From the NCBI RefSeq assembly GCF_002116905.1, contig NZ_CP015118.1, positions 1,488,001-1,552,000 of the forward strand: DNA of 64,000 nt, given 5' to 3'. The position numbers and the translations under genes are program-made. Position 1 is the stretch's first letter. Each line of letters starts with the position of its first letter. Below the pieces are notes generated by a model. The model made no database searches. It was not told where the DNA came from and worked only from the letters and a program-made list of their open reading frames with translations. The stretch comes from Piscinibacter gummiphilus. GTDB taxonomy: Bacteria > Pseudomonadota > Gammaproteobacteria > Burkholderiales > Burkholderiaceae_C. Below are positions 8,435 to 16,908 of the stretch, piece after piece.

Positions 8435-9382
8435 ATGAGCAAGAAACTGAAGGCCGCGATCATCGGCTCGGGAAACATCGGCACCGATCTGTTGATCAAG
8501 ATCATGCGCCATGGCAAGAACCTCGAGGTCGGCGCCCTCGTGGGCATCGACCCCGCCTCGGATGGCCTCGAACGGGCACGGCGCCTGGGTGTCGCGACCA
8601 CGCACGAAGGCGTGGAAGGGCTCGTGCGAATGACCGAGTTCGCCGACATCGACGTGGTGTTCGATGCGACGAGCGCCTCCGCCCACCTCCGCAACGATGC
8701 GTTCCTGCGGCACAGGAAGCCCGGCATTCGCCTGGTGGACCTGACGCCGGCGGCCATCGGACCGTACTGCATTCCGGTCGTCAACGGCGATGCCCATCTG
8801 GACGCGGAGAACGTCAACATGGTGACCTGCGGTGGCCAGGCCACGATTCCCATCGTGGCTGCCGTCAGCCGCGTGGCGAAGGTGCACTACGGAGAGATCG
8901 TCGCCAGCATTTCCAGCAGGAGCGCGGGACCGGGGACGCGCGCCAACATCGACGAGTTCACCGAGACGACGTCGAAGGCCATCGAGGTGGTGGGCGGCGC
9001 GACGAAGGGGAAGGCCATCATCGTGCTCAACCCGGCCGAGCCGCCGCTCATCATGCGTGACACGGTCTACACCCTCAGTGAACCCGCCGCCGAAGGCGCG
9101 ATCGAGCGTTCCGTCGAGGAGATGGTCCGGGCCGTGCAGCAATACGTGCCGGGCTATCGGCTCAAGCAGCGCGTGCAGTTCGATCGCATCGAAGCCGACC
9201 GGCCGATCAACATCCCGGGCATCGGCAGCCGGCTGACGGGACTCAAGACCTCGGTGTTCCTGGAGGTGGAGGGCGCCGCGCACTACCTCCCGGCCTACGC
9301 AGGCAACCTCGACATCATGACCAGCGCGGCGCTCCGCACCGCCGATCGCATGGCCGAGAAGATGCTGGCAACGACGGCGTGA
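8435..9382 (+). CDS. mhpF: Acetaldehyde dehydrogenase (acetylating)
   Basis: A 315-residue NAD-dependent enzyme that turns acetaldehyde into acetyl-CoA. It has the Rossmann start IIGSGNIGTDLL, the catalytic cysteine in MVTCGGQATIPIV (about residue 130) and GPGTRANIDEFTETTS. The ATG at 8435 with GGAGAC upstream is preferred to the in-frame TTG at 8414. It is directly followed by its partner aldolase, the usual pairing in mhpEF, bphIJ and dmpFG, where the two proteins form a channelling complex. The symbol follows E. coli usage; bphJ or dmpF would fit equally well. Confidence 0.92.
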   Translation: MSKKLKAAIIGSGNIGTDLLIKIMRHGKNLEVGALVGIDPASDGLERARRLGVATTHEGVEGLVRMTEFADIDVVFDATSASAHLRNDAFLRHRKPGIRLVDLTPAAIGPYCIPVVNGDAHLDAENVNMVTCGGQATIPIVAAVSRVAKVHYGEIVASISSRSAGPGTRANIDEFTETTSKAIEVVGGATKGKAIIVLNPAEPPLIMRDTVYTLSEPAAEGAIERSVEEMVRAVQQYVPGYRLKQRVQFDRIEADRPINIPGIGSRLTGLKTSVFLEVEGAAHYLPAYAGNLDIMTSAALRTADRMAEKMLATTA

Positions 9383-9396
9383 CGGAGGAGGCGACG

Positions 9397-10431
9397 ATGA
9401 ACGCGAAGAAGATCTACATCTCGGACGTGACGCTGCGCGACGGCAGTCATGCGATCCGGCACCAGTACTCGCTGGACCAGGCCCGGCAGATCGCCCGCGC
9501 GCTGGACGAGGCGAAAGTCGATTCGATCGAGGTCGCGCACGGCGATGGTCTGCTCGGAGGAAGCTTCAACTACGGTTTCGGCGCACACACGGACATCGAG
9601 TGGATCGAAGCCGTCGCGAGCGCGGTCAGGCACGCCAGGATCGCGACCCTTCTACTGCCGGGCATCGGCACGGTCCACGACCTGAAGGCGGCCTATGAGG
9701 CCGGGGCACGCGTCGTCCGTGTGGCGACGCATTGCACCGAGGCCGACATCTCCCGCCAGCACATCGAGTACGCGCGCCACCTCGGCATGGAAGCCGTGGG
9801 CTTCCTGATGATGAGCCACATGCAGACGCCCAAGGGTCTTGCCGAGCAGGCGAAGCTGATGGAAAGCTACGGCGCCACGGTGTGCTACGTCGTCGATTCG
9901 GGTGGCGCGCTCAGCATGAACGACGTCCGTGATCGCTTCCGCGCGTTCAAGGACACGCTGAAGCCCGAAACCCAGACGGGCATGCACGCGCACCACAACC
10001 TCAGCCTGGGCGTTGCGAACAGCATCGTCGCGGTCGAAGAAGGCTGTGATCGTGTCGATGCGAGCCTGTCGGGCATGGGCGCCGGCGCGGGCAACGCGCC
10101 GTTGGAGGTGTTCGTCGCCGCGGCGGATCGCATGGGCTGGAACCATGGCACCGACCTCCACAAGCTGATGGACGCCGCCGACGACATCGTGCGTCCCCTG
10201 CAGGACCGCCCGGTGCGTGTGGACCGCGAGACGCTCGCGCTCGGCTACGCCGGCGTCTACAGCAGCTTCCTCCGCCATGTCGAGGTGGCCGCGAAGAAGT
10301 ACCAGCTCAAGACCGTGGACATCCTCGTGGAACTCGGCAGGCGCCGAATGGTGGGAGGCCAGGAAGACATGATCGTCGACGTGGCCCTCGACCTGCTCAA
10401 GCGGTCCGGAACACCTTCGACGGCGGGCTGA
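9397..10431 (+). CDS. mhpE: 4-hydroxy-2-oxovalerate aldolase
   Basis: A 344-residue metal-dependent class II aldolase of the HMG-CoA-lyase-like TIM barrel, splitting 4-hydroxy-2-oxovalerate into pyruvate and acetaldehyde. It shows DVTLRDGSHA with R14 and D15, LLPGIGT, the metal-binding HAHHN motif and GMGAGAGNAPLE. The start at 9397 has GGAGGAGGC upstream and gives the family N-terminus; a GTG at 9379 overlaps the previous gene but adds six unrelated residues. The C-terminal half contains the channel helix region for the dehydrogenase. dmpG or bphI are equally valid names. Confidence 0.92.
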   Translation: MNAKKIYISDVTLRDGSHAIRHQYSLDQARQIARALDEAKVDSIEVAHGDGLLGGSFNYGFGAHTDIEWIEAVASAVRHARIATLLLPGIGTVHDLKAAYEAGARVVRVATHCTEADISRQHIEYARHLGMEAVGFLMMSHMQTPKGLAEQAKLMESYGATVCYVVDSGGALSMNDVRDRFRAFKDTLKPETQTGMHAHHNLSLGVANSIVAVEEGCDRVDASLSGMGAGAGNAPLEVFVAAADRMGWNHGTDLHKLMDAADDIVRPLQDRPVRVDRETLALGYAGVYSSFLRHVEVAAKKYQLKTVDILVELGRRRMVGGQEDMIVDVALDLLKRSGTPSTAG

Positions 10432-11429
10432 TGATGGCGGAGGTGTTTCAGATCCGGCTCGAACCGCACGGCGCGGCGTTCGAGTGCGGCACGAACCAGA
10501 CCATCCTCGATGCCGCGGTCGCGGCAGGCCACTGGTTGCCGCACAGTTGCCGTGCCGGCAGTTGCGACACGTGCTGCCTCGATCTGGTCGAGGGAGCAGT
10601 GATCCATCCGGAGGGCGTTCAATTGCCCGGTGGGGGAAAGTGTCGGACTTGCCAGGCCCATCCCGCGCGCGACGTGGTCCTGCTGGCCCCGAACGTGCCG
10701 AGGGAGCCCGGCCAGCGGGTCGTCACCGCGGGAGCTCGCGTGATCGACGTGTCGCGGCCCAGCGCGGACGTCACGGTGGTGAAGCTGCAGCTGCCGAGCG
10801 GGTCGGGCTTCAAGTTCCGGGCGGGGCAGTACGCCGACGTACTGATGAAGGACGGCGCACGCCGCAGCTACAGCATGGCCAACGTGCCCAACGACGAGGG
10901 TGTGATCGAGTGGCACGTTCGGCGGATGGAAGGCGGCAGGTTTTCCACCCACGCCTACGACAAGTTGAAAGTGAAGGACCTCCTGAGGGTCCAGGGGCCG
11001 TTCGGCTCCTTCATGCTGAGCGACCGACCCGCCCCGATCGTGCTGCTCGCCTCGGGCACCGGTTACGCGCCGATCGCGTCGATGCTGCAGGCCCACCATG
11101 CGGAAATCGCGGCGCGCGGCGCGGTGCTCTATTGGGGAGGCCGACAGTGGAGTGATCTCTACGCGGTGGATTCGATCGATGCGTGGGAGGCGACCTTCCC
11201 GGGCGTCCGCATCGTTCCCGTGCTGTCGGAGCCTGGTGCCGGCTGGCGTGGGCGCTCCGGGTTCGTCCATGCCGCCGTGCTCGAGGACTTGCCGGATCTT
11301 TCCATGCACGAGGTCTATGCCTGCGGCAACCCGCTGATGATCGATGCCGCGCGTGCAGCGTACGTCGGCGAGCGTGGGCTTCCATCCGAGCATTTCCACA
11401 GCGATGCCTTCGTCCTGACCAACAGGTAG
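10431..11429 (+). CDS. Ferredoxin/FAD reductase for the ring-hydroxylating dioxygenase (BenC-like)
   Basis: A 332-residue two-domain reductase. The N-terminal plant-type [2Fe-2S] domain has CRAGSCDTC followed by C in KCRTC. It is followed by an FAD-binding domain (RSYSMAN) and an NAD-binding domain (LASGTGYAPI). It transfers electrons from NADH to the Rieske ferredoxin or directly to the oxygenase. A Rieske ferredoxin gene and a reductase with its own plant-type ferredoxin domain in the same system is a mixed architecture. Start ATG shares one base with the aldolase stop. Confidence 0.88.
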   Translation: MMAEVFQIRLEPHGAAFECGTNQTILDAAVAAGHWLPHSCRAGSCDTCCLDLVEGAVIHPEGVQLPGGGKCRTCQAHPARDVVLLAPNVPREPGQRVVTAGARVIDVSRPSADVTVVKLQLPSGSGFKFRAGQYADVLMKDGARRSYSMANVPNDEGVIEWHVRRMEGGRFSTHAYDKLKVKDLLRVQGPFGSFMLSDRPAPIVLLASGTGYAPIASMLQAHHAEIAARGAVLYWGGRQWSDLYAVDSIDAWEATFPGVRIVPVLSEPGAGWRGRSGFVHAAVLEDLPDLSMHEVYACGNPLMIDAARAAYVGERGLPSEHFHSDAFVLTNR

Positions 11430-11525
11430 CGCCAGGTTCACAGCGCCGCGTGCTGCTCGATCCAACGCGGACCCGCCACCCACCTCGACATCGGCGCCAC
11501 CGTGGCGCGTGAGGAGATTTCGCAA

Positions 11526-12575
11526 ATGGATTTCGGTATCGCGGTCATCCTGGCTCAGGATGGCATCACGAACGGGGCGGTGTATGCCCTGTTGGCGATG
11601 GCACTCGTGCTGGTGTTTTCGGTGACACGGATCATCTTTCTCGCGCAGGGCGAGTTCGTCGGGTTCGGTGCGCTGACCCTGGCTGGGTTGCAGTCCGGTC
11701 ACTTCCCCCGGCTGGTCTGGCTGCTGATGGCGCTCGGCCTGTTGTCCTTCTGCGTCGATGTCGTGGCCGGACTGCAGCAGCGCCGCCACAAGCCCTTCCC
11801 GGTGGCCCGGATCGGCCGCAGAGCCATCGAGAACATCGCCTACCCGGCCGGCATGTGGGTGGCGTCGATGGCCGTGCCCTGGCAGGGCATGCCGATGGCC
11901 GTGCAGATCGTCTTCGTGCTGATGCTGACGGTGCCGATCGGCCTGTCGATCTATCGCCTGGCGTATCAGCCTGTTGCCGAAGCATCGGTTCTGGTGCTCA
12001 TCATCGTGTCCGTGGCAGTCCATTTCGCCACCCTGTGCCTGGGCCTGCTGGTGTTCGGTCCGGAAGGTTCTCGTACCGACCCGTTCACCGACTGGGTCGT
12101 CTCGGCCGGCGGGGTGGACGTCGCAGGCCAGAGCCTGGTGGTGATCGCCGTGGCGACGGGGCTCATCGGGCTGCTGTACGCATTCTTCGAGCGCACGCTC
12201 AAGGGCAAGGCGTTGCGGGCCACCGCGGTCAACCGCAACGGCGCGCGTCTCGTGGGCATCGGCACGGTTCAGGCGGGACGGCTCGCCTTCGCGCTCGCCA
12301 CGGGCCTGGGCGCACTCGCAGGCATCCTGATCGGGCCGATGAACACGGTGCAGTACGACACCGGCTTCGTCGTGGCGCTGAAGGGGTTCGTGGCCGCGAT
12401 CATCGGCGGCCTGGCCAGCTACCCACTGGCCGCCGCCGGCGCGCTGCTCGTCGGCCTGCTCGAGAGCTATTCGTCGTTCTGGCACAGCGCCTACAAGGAG
12501 GTGATCGTCTTCACGCTCATCCTGCCAGTGCTCGCCTGGCGTTCGCTGCGCTCTCCGCATTCGGACGAGGAGTGA
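11526..12575 (+). CDS. Liv-type ABC transporter permease (LivH family)
   Basis: A 349-residue inner-membrane permease with about eight hydrophobic segments. It has the typical N-terminal block GITNGAVYALLAMALVLVFSVTRIIF and the coupling-helix region GKALRATAVNRNGARLVGI. The start at 11526 follows GAGGAG by about eight bases. It pairs with the LivM-LivG fusion encoded four bases downstream. An unusual cytoplasmic-looking insertion (residues about 75-110, QQRRHKPFPVARIGRR) separates the early membrane spans. Confidence 0.88.
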   Translation: MDFGIAVILAQDGITNGAVYALLAMALVLVFSVTRIIFLAQGEFVGFGALTLAGLQSGHFPRLVWLLMALGLLSFCVDVVAGLQQRRHKPFPVARIGRRAIENIAYPAGMWVASMAVPWQGMPMAVQIVFVLMLTVPIGLSIYRLAYQPVAEASVLVLIIVSVAVHFATLCLGLLVFGPEGSRTDPFTDWVVSAGGVDVAGQSLVVIAVATGLIGLLYAFFERTLKGKALRATAVNRNGARLVGIGTVQAGRLAFALATGLGALAGILIGPMNTVQYDTGFVVALKGFVAAIIGGLASYPLAAAGALLVGLLESYSSFWHSAYKEVIVFTLILPVLAWRSLRSPHSDEE

Positions 12576-12579
12576 GCTC

Positions 12580-14433
12580 ATGTCCGCCACCAAGGAAGAC
12601 CTCGTGGATCTGATCGCTTCGACCCCACCGCGGCGCACGGCGCGCTTCGGTCCCGGGAGACTCCAGCTGGTCCTGCTCGTCGCGGCGCTCGCCGTGCCGT
12701 TGCTGCCCGTGCCGGGGTTCTGGATCACCCTCGGAAACTACATCGGTCTCTATGCCATCGTGGCGCTGGGCCTGGTCTTGCTCACCGGCGTCGGGGGACT
12801 GACCTCGTTCGGCCAGGCGGCGTTCGTCGGGCTCGGTGCCTATTCGAGCGCGTACCTGTCCACCGCGGCGGGCATGTCGCCGTGGCTCGGATTGCCGGCC
12901 GGGTGGGTCGTCTCGGGCCTGGCCGCCACGGTGATCGGCGCCGTCACGGTCCGGCTTTCGGGTCACTACCTTCCCCTCGCCACGATTGCGTGGGCACTTT
13001 CGCTCTACTACCTGTTCGGCAACCTCGAGTTCCTCGGCAAGTTCGATGGCCTGTCGGGCGTGCCCCCGCTGCAGTTCGGCTCGCAGGAGCTCGGGAGCCC
13101 CCGAGCCATGTACGTGGTGATCTGGCTTTGCCTCGCTGCCTGTCTCGTCCTGCTGATGAACCTGCTCAATTCGCGGCCTGGCCGTGCGATCCGTTCACTG
13201 TCGAAGGGCCGCACCATGCCTGAGGCGATGGGCATCGACACGGCGAAGTACAAGTTGCTGGTGTTCGTGCTCGCGGCGCTGATGGCGAGCCTGTCCGGCT
13301 GGCTGTACGCCCACCTGCAGCGATCGGTCAGTGCCACGCCATTCGGTCTCAACATGGGCATCGAGTACCTGTTCATGGCGGTGGTCGGTGGCATCGGCCA
13401 CGTGTGGGGGGCGCTGCTCGGCGCCGCGCTCCTGACGATCCTCAAGAGTCAGCTTCAGCACGTGCTGCCGTCCCTGCTCGGCTCCAATGGCAACTACGAG
13501 ATGCTCGTGTTCGGCGTGTTGATCGTCGTGTTGCTGCAACGCGCGCGACAGGGGCTGTGGCCGTGGATCGCCGACCGGTGGACGCGTGTCCAGACCCCGG
13601 ACCCCGCGGTGATGCCTCCAGCGGCCACCCCCGCCGGATTCTCGAAAGTGCCGCGGCGGGCGAAGCCCGAGCCGGGATCGGTCATCCTGTCGGTGGACCA
13701 GGTTCGCAAGCAGTTTGGCGGGCTGGTCGCCATCAACGACATGAAGTTCGAGGTTCATGCCGCGGAGATCATCGGCCTCATCGGTCCCAACGGGGCAGGC
13801 AAGTCCACGATGTTCAACCTGATCACCGGCGTCCTCCCGGTGTCCTCGGGGGAGATTCGCTTCGCCGGCGGAAGGATCGACGGCCTCGATGCCCGCCGGA
13901 TCGTTCAACGGGGCGTGGGCCGCACCTTCCAGCACGTTCACCTGATCCCTCACCTGTCGGTGCTGGAGAACGTCGCGATGGGCGCTCACCTGCGCGGGAC
14001 CGCCGGTCCCATCGCGGCGGCGCTGCGGTTCGATCGCGAGGAAGAAGCAAGACTGCTGCACCTCGCTGCGGAGCAGGTTCGGCGTGTCGGTCTCGGGGAG
14101 GTCATGCACACCCCGGCGGGGAACCTGGCGCTCGGACAGCAACGCATCCTGGAGATCGCGCGGGCCCTGTGCACCGATCCCGTCCTGTTGCTGCTGGATG
14201 AGCCTGCAGCGGGATTGCGTCTGCAGGAGAAGAACGCGCTGGCCGAGTTGCTGCGGGCGCTCCAGCGGGAGGGCATGGCCGTGCTGCTCGTCGAACACGA
14301 CATGGACTTCGTCATGGGACTCGCCGATCGCCTGGTGGTGATGGAGTTCGGTCGCAAGATCGCCGAGGGTCTGCCAGCCGACATCCAACGCGACGAGGCC
14401 GTTCTGGCGGCCTATCTGGGGGGCATCGAATGA
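12580..14433 (+). CDS. Fused Liv-type permease (LivM) and ATPase (LivG)
   Basis: A 617-residue fusion. Residues about 20-330 form the LivM membrane domain (GLTSFGQAAFVGLGAYSSAYL, GRAIRSLSKGRTMPEAMGID). A linker of roughly 35 residues follows, then a LivG ABC domain from about 365 with Walker A GPNGAGKST (about 400), a Q-loop and Walker B LLLLDEPA (about 534). The signature motif reads NLALGQQ instead of the usual LSGGQQ. Fusing the two parts fixes 1:1 stoichiometry; such fusions occur in aromatic-acid importers. The stop overlaps the next start. Confidence 0.88.
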   Translation: MSATKEDLVDLIASTPPRRTARFGPGRLQLVLLVAALAVPLLPVPGFWITLGNYIGLYAIVALGLVLLTGVGGLTSFGQAAFVGLGAYSSAYLSTAAGMSPWLGLPAGWVVSGLAATVIGAVTVRLSGHYLPLATIAWALSLYYLFGNLEFLGKFDGLSGVPPLQFGSQELGSPRAMYVVIWLCLAACLVLLMNLLNSRPGRAIRSLSKGRTMPEAMGIDTAKYKLLVFVLAALMASLSGWLYAHLQRSVSATPFGLNMGIEYLFMAVVGGIGHVWGALLGAALLTILKSQLQHVLPSLLGSNGNYEMLVFGVLIVVLLQRARQGLWPWIADRWTRVQTPDPAVMPPAATPAGFSKVPRRAKPEPGSVILSVDQVRKQFGGLVAINDMKFEVHAAEIIGLIGPNGAGKSTMFNLITGVLPVSSGEIRFAGGRIDGLDARRIVQRGVGRTFQHVHLIPHLSVLENVAMGAHLRGTAGPIAAALRFDREEEARLLHLAAEQVRRVGLGEVMHTPAGNLALGQQRILEIARALCTDPVLLLLDEPAAGLRLQEKNALAELLRALQREGMAVLLVEHDMDFVMGLADRLVVMEFGRKIAEGLPADIQRDEAVLAAYLGGIE

Positions 14434-15194
14434 GCGCGGACAGAAGAATGCGGGAGGAGAAGCCCGTACTGGAAACCCGGCATCTGGCCGTCAGCCATGG
14501 CCGTGTCGAAGTTCTGCATGACGCGTCGATCCGGGTGGGGGCCGGGCAGATCGTCACGGTGATCGGCCCCAATGGCGCCGGCAAGTCCACGTTGCTCAAC
14601 GCCATCATGGGCCTCCTGCCCGACTCCAGCCGCATCCGCGGCGACGTCCGCCATGACGGGGTCGACGTGGGCCACGACGATGTCGAACAGCGTCTCGAGC
14701 GCGGTATCGCACTCGTTCCGGAGCGGCGCGAGTTGTTCGCGTCGATGACGGTGCAGGACAACCTCGCGCTGGGTGCCTATCGACGGCGAGCGTCGGGTCG
14801 GTCGAGAGCGCAGTCGCTCGAGCGGATCTATGCGCTGTTTCCTCGGCTGAAGGAACGGCGCCACCAGCAGGCGGGCACGATGTCCGGTGGCGAGCGGCAG
14901 ATGCTGGCGATCGGCCGCGCGCTGATGAGCGATCCGAAGGTCCTGATGCTCGACGAACCGTCGCTGGGACTCGCGCCCCGGGTGATGGCAGACGTGTTCC
15001 AGATCATTTCGGATCTGCGCGGCACGGGCGTCGCCACGCTCCTGATCGAGCAGAACTCCCGTGCCGCCCTCAAGGTGTCCGACTACGGTTACGTGCTGGA
15101 GGTAGGAGAGATCACCCTGGAGGGGCCAGCGAAGGCACTGGCCGTGAATCCACGGGTGGTCGATGCGTACCTCGGGGTGGCCCGAGCGAACTGA
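14430..15194 (+). CDS. Liv-type ABC transporter ATPase (LivF family)
   Basis: A 254-residue ATPase with Walker A GPNGAGKST, signature MSGGERQM and Walker B LMLDEPSLGLAP followed by IEQN. It completes the importer: binding protein at 5428, LivH at 11526 and LivM-LivG at 12580. Its start overlaps the fusion's stop by 4 nt. The canonical signature here contrasts with the divergent one in the fused LivG half, so the two composite ATP sites are probably not equivalent. Confidence 0.9.
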   Translation: MSADRRMREEKPVLETRHLAVSHGRVEVLHDASIRVGAGQIVTVIGPNGAGKSTLLNAIMGLLPDSSRIRGDVRHDGVDVGHDDVEQRLERGIALVPERRELFASMTVQDNLALGAYRRRASGRSRAQSLERIYALFPRLKERRHQQAGTMSGGERQMLAIGRALMSDPKVLMLDEPSLGLAPRVMADVFQIISDLRGTGVATLLIEQNSRAALKVSDYGYVLEVGEITLEGPAKALAVNPRVVDAYLGVARAN

Positions 15195-15206
15195 ACAGGA
15201 GGCGAC

Positions 15207-15641
15207 ATGGTGATCTGGTTTCGTGAATTCTCCGTGGCGGAGCTCAATGCCAAGGGCGCGGATTGCGCGAATGGGCATTTGGGCATCGAACTCACCGAAT
15301 TCGGTGATGACTTTCTCCGTGGCCGCATGCCGGTGGACTACCGCACGCGACAGCCGGCCGGCGTGCTCCACGGCGGCGCGTCGGTGCTGTTCGCCGAGAC
15401 ACTGGCGTCATGGGCTGGCTCGCTCACGGTGGACCCCGCGCAGTTCCATTGCGTGGGCCTCGAGATCAACGCGAACCACGTCCGTGCCGTGAAGAGCGGA
15501 CATGTCCACGGCCTTGCGACCCCGGCCCATCTGGGCGGCAAGAGCCAGGTATGGGACGTGCGGATCACGGACGACGAGGGGAAAGCAGTGTGTGTCTCTC
15601 GGGTGACGCTGGCCGTGCTGTCGGTGCCGAACGCCTACTGA
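15207..15641 (+). CDS. Hot-dog fold thioesterase (PaaI/YdiI family)
   Basis: A 144-residue hot-dog fold enzyme with the RQPAGVLHGGASVLFAETLAS block typical of PaaI/menI-like thioesterases; the E after LFA is the usual catalytic carboxylate. It follows the transporter genes by 12 bp with AGGAGG upstream, so it belongs to the same operon. In this context it probably releases CoA from dead-end or product aryl-CoA esters made by the ligase at 6590, but this is inferred from position. Confidence 0.85.
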   Translation: MVIWFREFSVAELNAKGADCANGHLGIELTEFGDDFLRGRMPVDYRTRQPAGVLHGGASVLFAETLASWAGSLTVDPAQFHCVGLEINANHVRAVKSGHVHGLATPAHLGGKSQVWDVRITDDEGKAVCVSRVTLAVLSVPNAY

Positions 15642-15779
15642 GCGAGAGGGATCCCGCGCGAGTTGGAAGGGCGCCCGGTCGATCTGACGCCCGCCCAAAG
15701 GCAATGGATGGCCAGCAGTGCGCTCGAGCGGTCCTTGATCGGCGCGCGGGCGTGATTGCTTGACCGACTACTGAGACGC
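15642..15779. other. Downstream flank of the catabolic cluster
   Basis: About 140 bp with no clear gene. In frame after the thioesterase stop, positions about 15649-15759 stay open and give a 36-residue hydrophilic peptide (LTPAQRQWMASSALERS) without a start codon. It looks like the tail of a broken gene and may mark a junction between the cluster and the accessory DNA. No terminator hairpin was found. Confidence 0.35.
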
Positions 15780-15818
15780 ATTACAGAGAACGATTACAGA
15801 GAGAGATTACAGAGAAGG
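15780..15818. repeat. Three tandem 13-bp repeats (ATTACAGAGA-NNN)
   Basis: Three perfect-length tandem units start at 15780, 15793 and 15806, each ATTACAGAGA followed by a three-base variable tail (ACG, GAG, AGG). The stop codon of the minus-strand gene at 15807 lies inside the third unit. The 13-bp period and AT-rich core in GC-rich DNA resemble iterons or a recombinase/terminus motif of a mobile element. Confidence 0.7.
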
Positions 15819-16487
15819 GTTTCGCTCAACTTGCCTCTTCGAGTCCTGCTTGAAACCAATCTGGGCGGGCAGGCGTTCCGGATCGGGCCCTGGCCACCCT
15901 GACTGATACTTCGCTTCCCAAAGTTTGGCGTGGGAGCGCAAGAGATGGCGAAGTTGCCGCCGCACGCCGCCGTAGGCGCAGTAGAACCTCACCCATTGCG
16001 CAGTCTCGTTTGCCAGAACACGGCCTTGGCCCGTGGACACCAACGTGGTCAGTCGGCGCTCGAGGCCAAGCATCGTGGACTCCTGGAGTCTCCATGTCCA
16101 TGCGTACTGCTTGTCGTGCCGAGGCTCGTGAATCAGAACGTATTCGGAAAGCTCAGGGCACCTCGTGGCCCACGCCTCTTGAGCGAAGGGCGATGTTGCT
16201 GGCACCAGAAGGGCCGGAGGCGTCGCCATCAAGAAGCACTGGATGTGTTCGGGCATTGACACGACCGGGGCACCCAGTGACAGCGCACTCGGTAAGCCGC
16301 GCGCCTTGCGGTCCTGTCGCTTCCACGCGGGAAGCTGGGTTCCGTATCGTTCGGGCCACTTCAACTGCAGGATGGATTCGGCCTTCGTCCGGGGTAGGGG
16401 TGGCGTGACGGTCCAGCAGCGATAGCCCCGGGTCCAGTTCAACAAGATGGACTGCAGGGCCGGATTCAGGTGTTCATGGATGTGCAT
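15807..16487 (-). CDS. Hypothetical protein, mobile-DNA associated
   Basis: A 226-residue soluble protein that I do not recognise. It is rich in Trp, Arg and Pro and has a basic, Lys/Arg/Gln-rich C-terminus (GFKQDSKRQVERN), which could bind nucleic acid. There is no signal peptide or membrane span. Its stop lies in the 13-bp repeat array and a perfect 10-bp inverted repeat sits about 20 bp upstream of its ATG. That arrangement suggests an autonomous, self-regulated accessory gene. Confidence 0.55.
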   Translation of the reverse strand: MHIHEHLNPALQSILLNWTRGYRCWTVTPPLPRTKAESILQLKWPERYGTQLPAWKRQDRKARGLPSALSLGAPVVSMPEHIQCFLMATPPALLVPATSPFAQEAWATRCPELSEYVLIHEPRHDKQYAWTWRLQESTMLGLERRLTTLVSTGQGRVLANETAQWVRFYCAYGGVRRQLRHLLRSHAKLWEAKYQSGWPGPDPERLPAQIGFKQDSKRQVERNPSL

Positions 16488-16506
16488 GGGGTAAGTGCTT
16501 GATTTC

Positions 16507-16538
16507 CCACGTGATAGCGAGCCGGCCTTATCACGTGG
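16507..16538. promoter_or_regulatory. Perfect inverted repeat CCACGTGATA-N12-TATCACGTGG
   Basis: Arms of 10 bp at 16507-16516 and 16529-16538 are exact inverted copies separated by 12 bp. The site lies about 20 bp upstream of the minus-strand gene starting at 16487, where an operator would be expected. The CACGTG core recurs in the operators at 18789 and 19917 in this same accessory region. A hairpin that guides intron or element insertion is an alternative. Confidence 0.6.
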
Positions 16539-16786
16539 AATGAAGGTGGTGTTTGCGCGGCTCGTAGCGGGGGATGTGGCACATCACCGTGTATCAGGCA
16601 CAAGCAAGGCGACCGAGTGGCAACTGCTCCCAGGCGGATCGACGGCCCCCCTGTGCATCCCGGCCGAGATGCAGAGGCGGGCCGCCAACCCGCCGAAGAA
16701 CTCGTCATCGACCAGGAGCGCAATGCTCCAGAGGACCGCCAGTCCTCACGCCCGTGGGTCGCCAACCCAAGGGAGTCTGCTAGTTG

Positions 16787-16820
16787 GCGCCGGATGCAGT
16801 GAAAGTTGCATGTCCGGTGC
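16787..16820 (+). ncRNA. Group II intron domain V
   Basis: A 34-nt element folds exactly as group II domain V. A 9-bp lower helix pairs GCGCCGGAT with GTCCGGTGC (wobbles allowed), a 2-nt AT bulge follows, then a 5-bp upper helix pairs GCAGT with GTTGC under a GAAA tetraloop. The catalytic triad is CGC at positions 2-4. The length and each part match the family rule of 9+5+4+5+2+9. It marks the 3' end of an intron; the domain VI-like sequence should follow to about 16855. No reverse-transcriptase gene precedes it, so the intron is truncated or degraded at 16540-16786. Confidence 0.85.
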
Positions 16821-16908
16821 GAGGGCGAGGGCAGGGATTAATCCGGCAGATGCCGAGTAACCCCCTGTTTTCAGCCCATGAACCAGACCGCATGAGCGGT
16901 TGGTAGGC

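Noticed and set aside
6566..9283. Long minus-strand open frame across the CoA ligase and acetaldehyde dehydrogenase
   Set aside because: The plus-strand genes show family motifs; the minus frame has the His/Arg/Asp-rich look of an antisense shadow.
15780..15818. Start of a CRISPR array
   Set aside because: Units are directly tandem, 13 bp long and without spacers; no cas genes are near.
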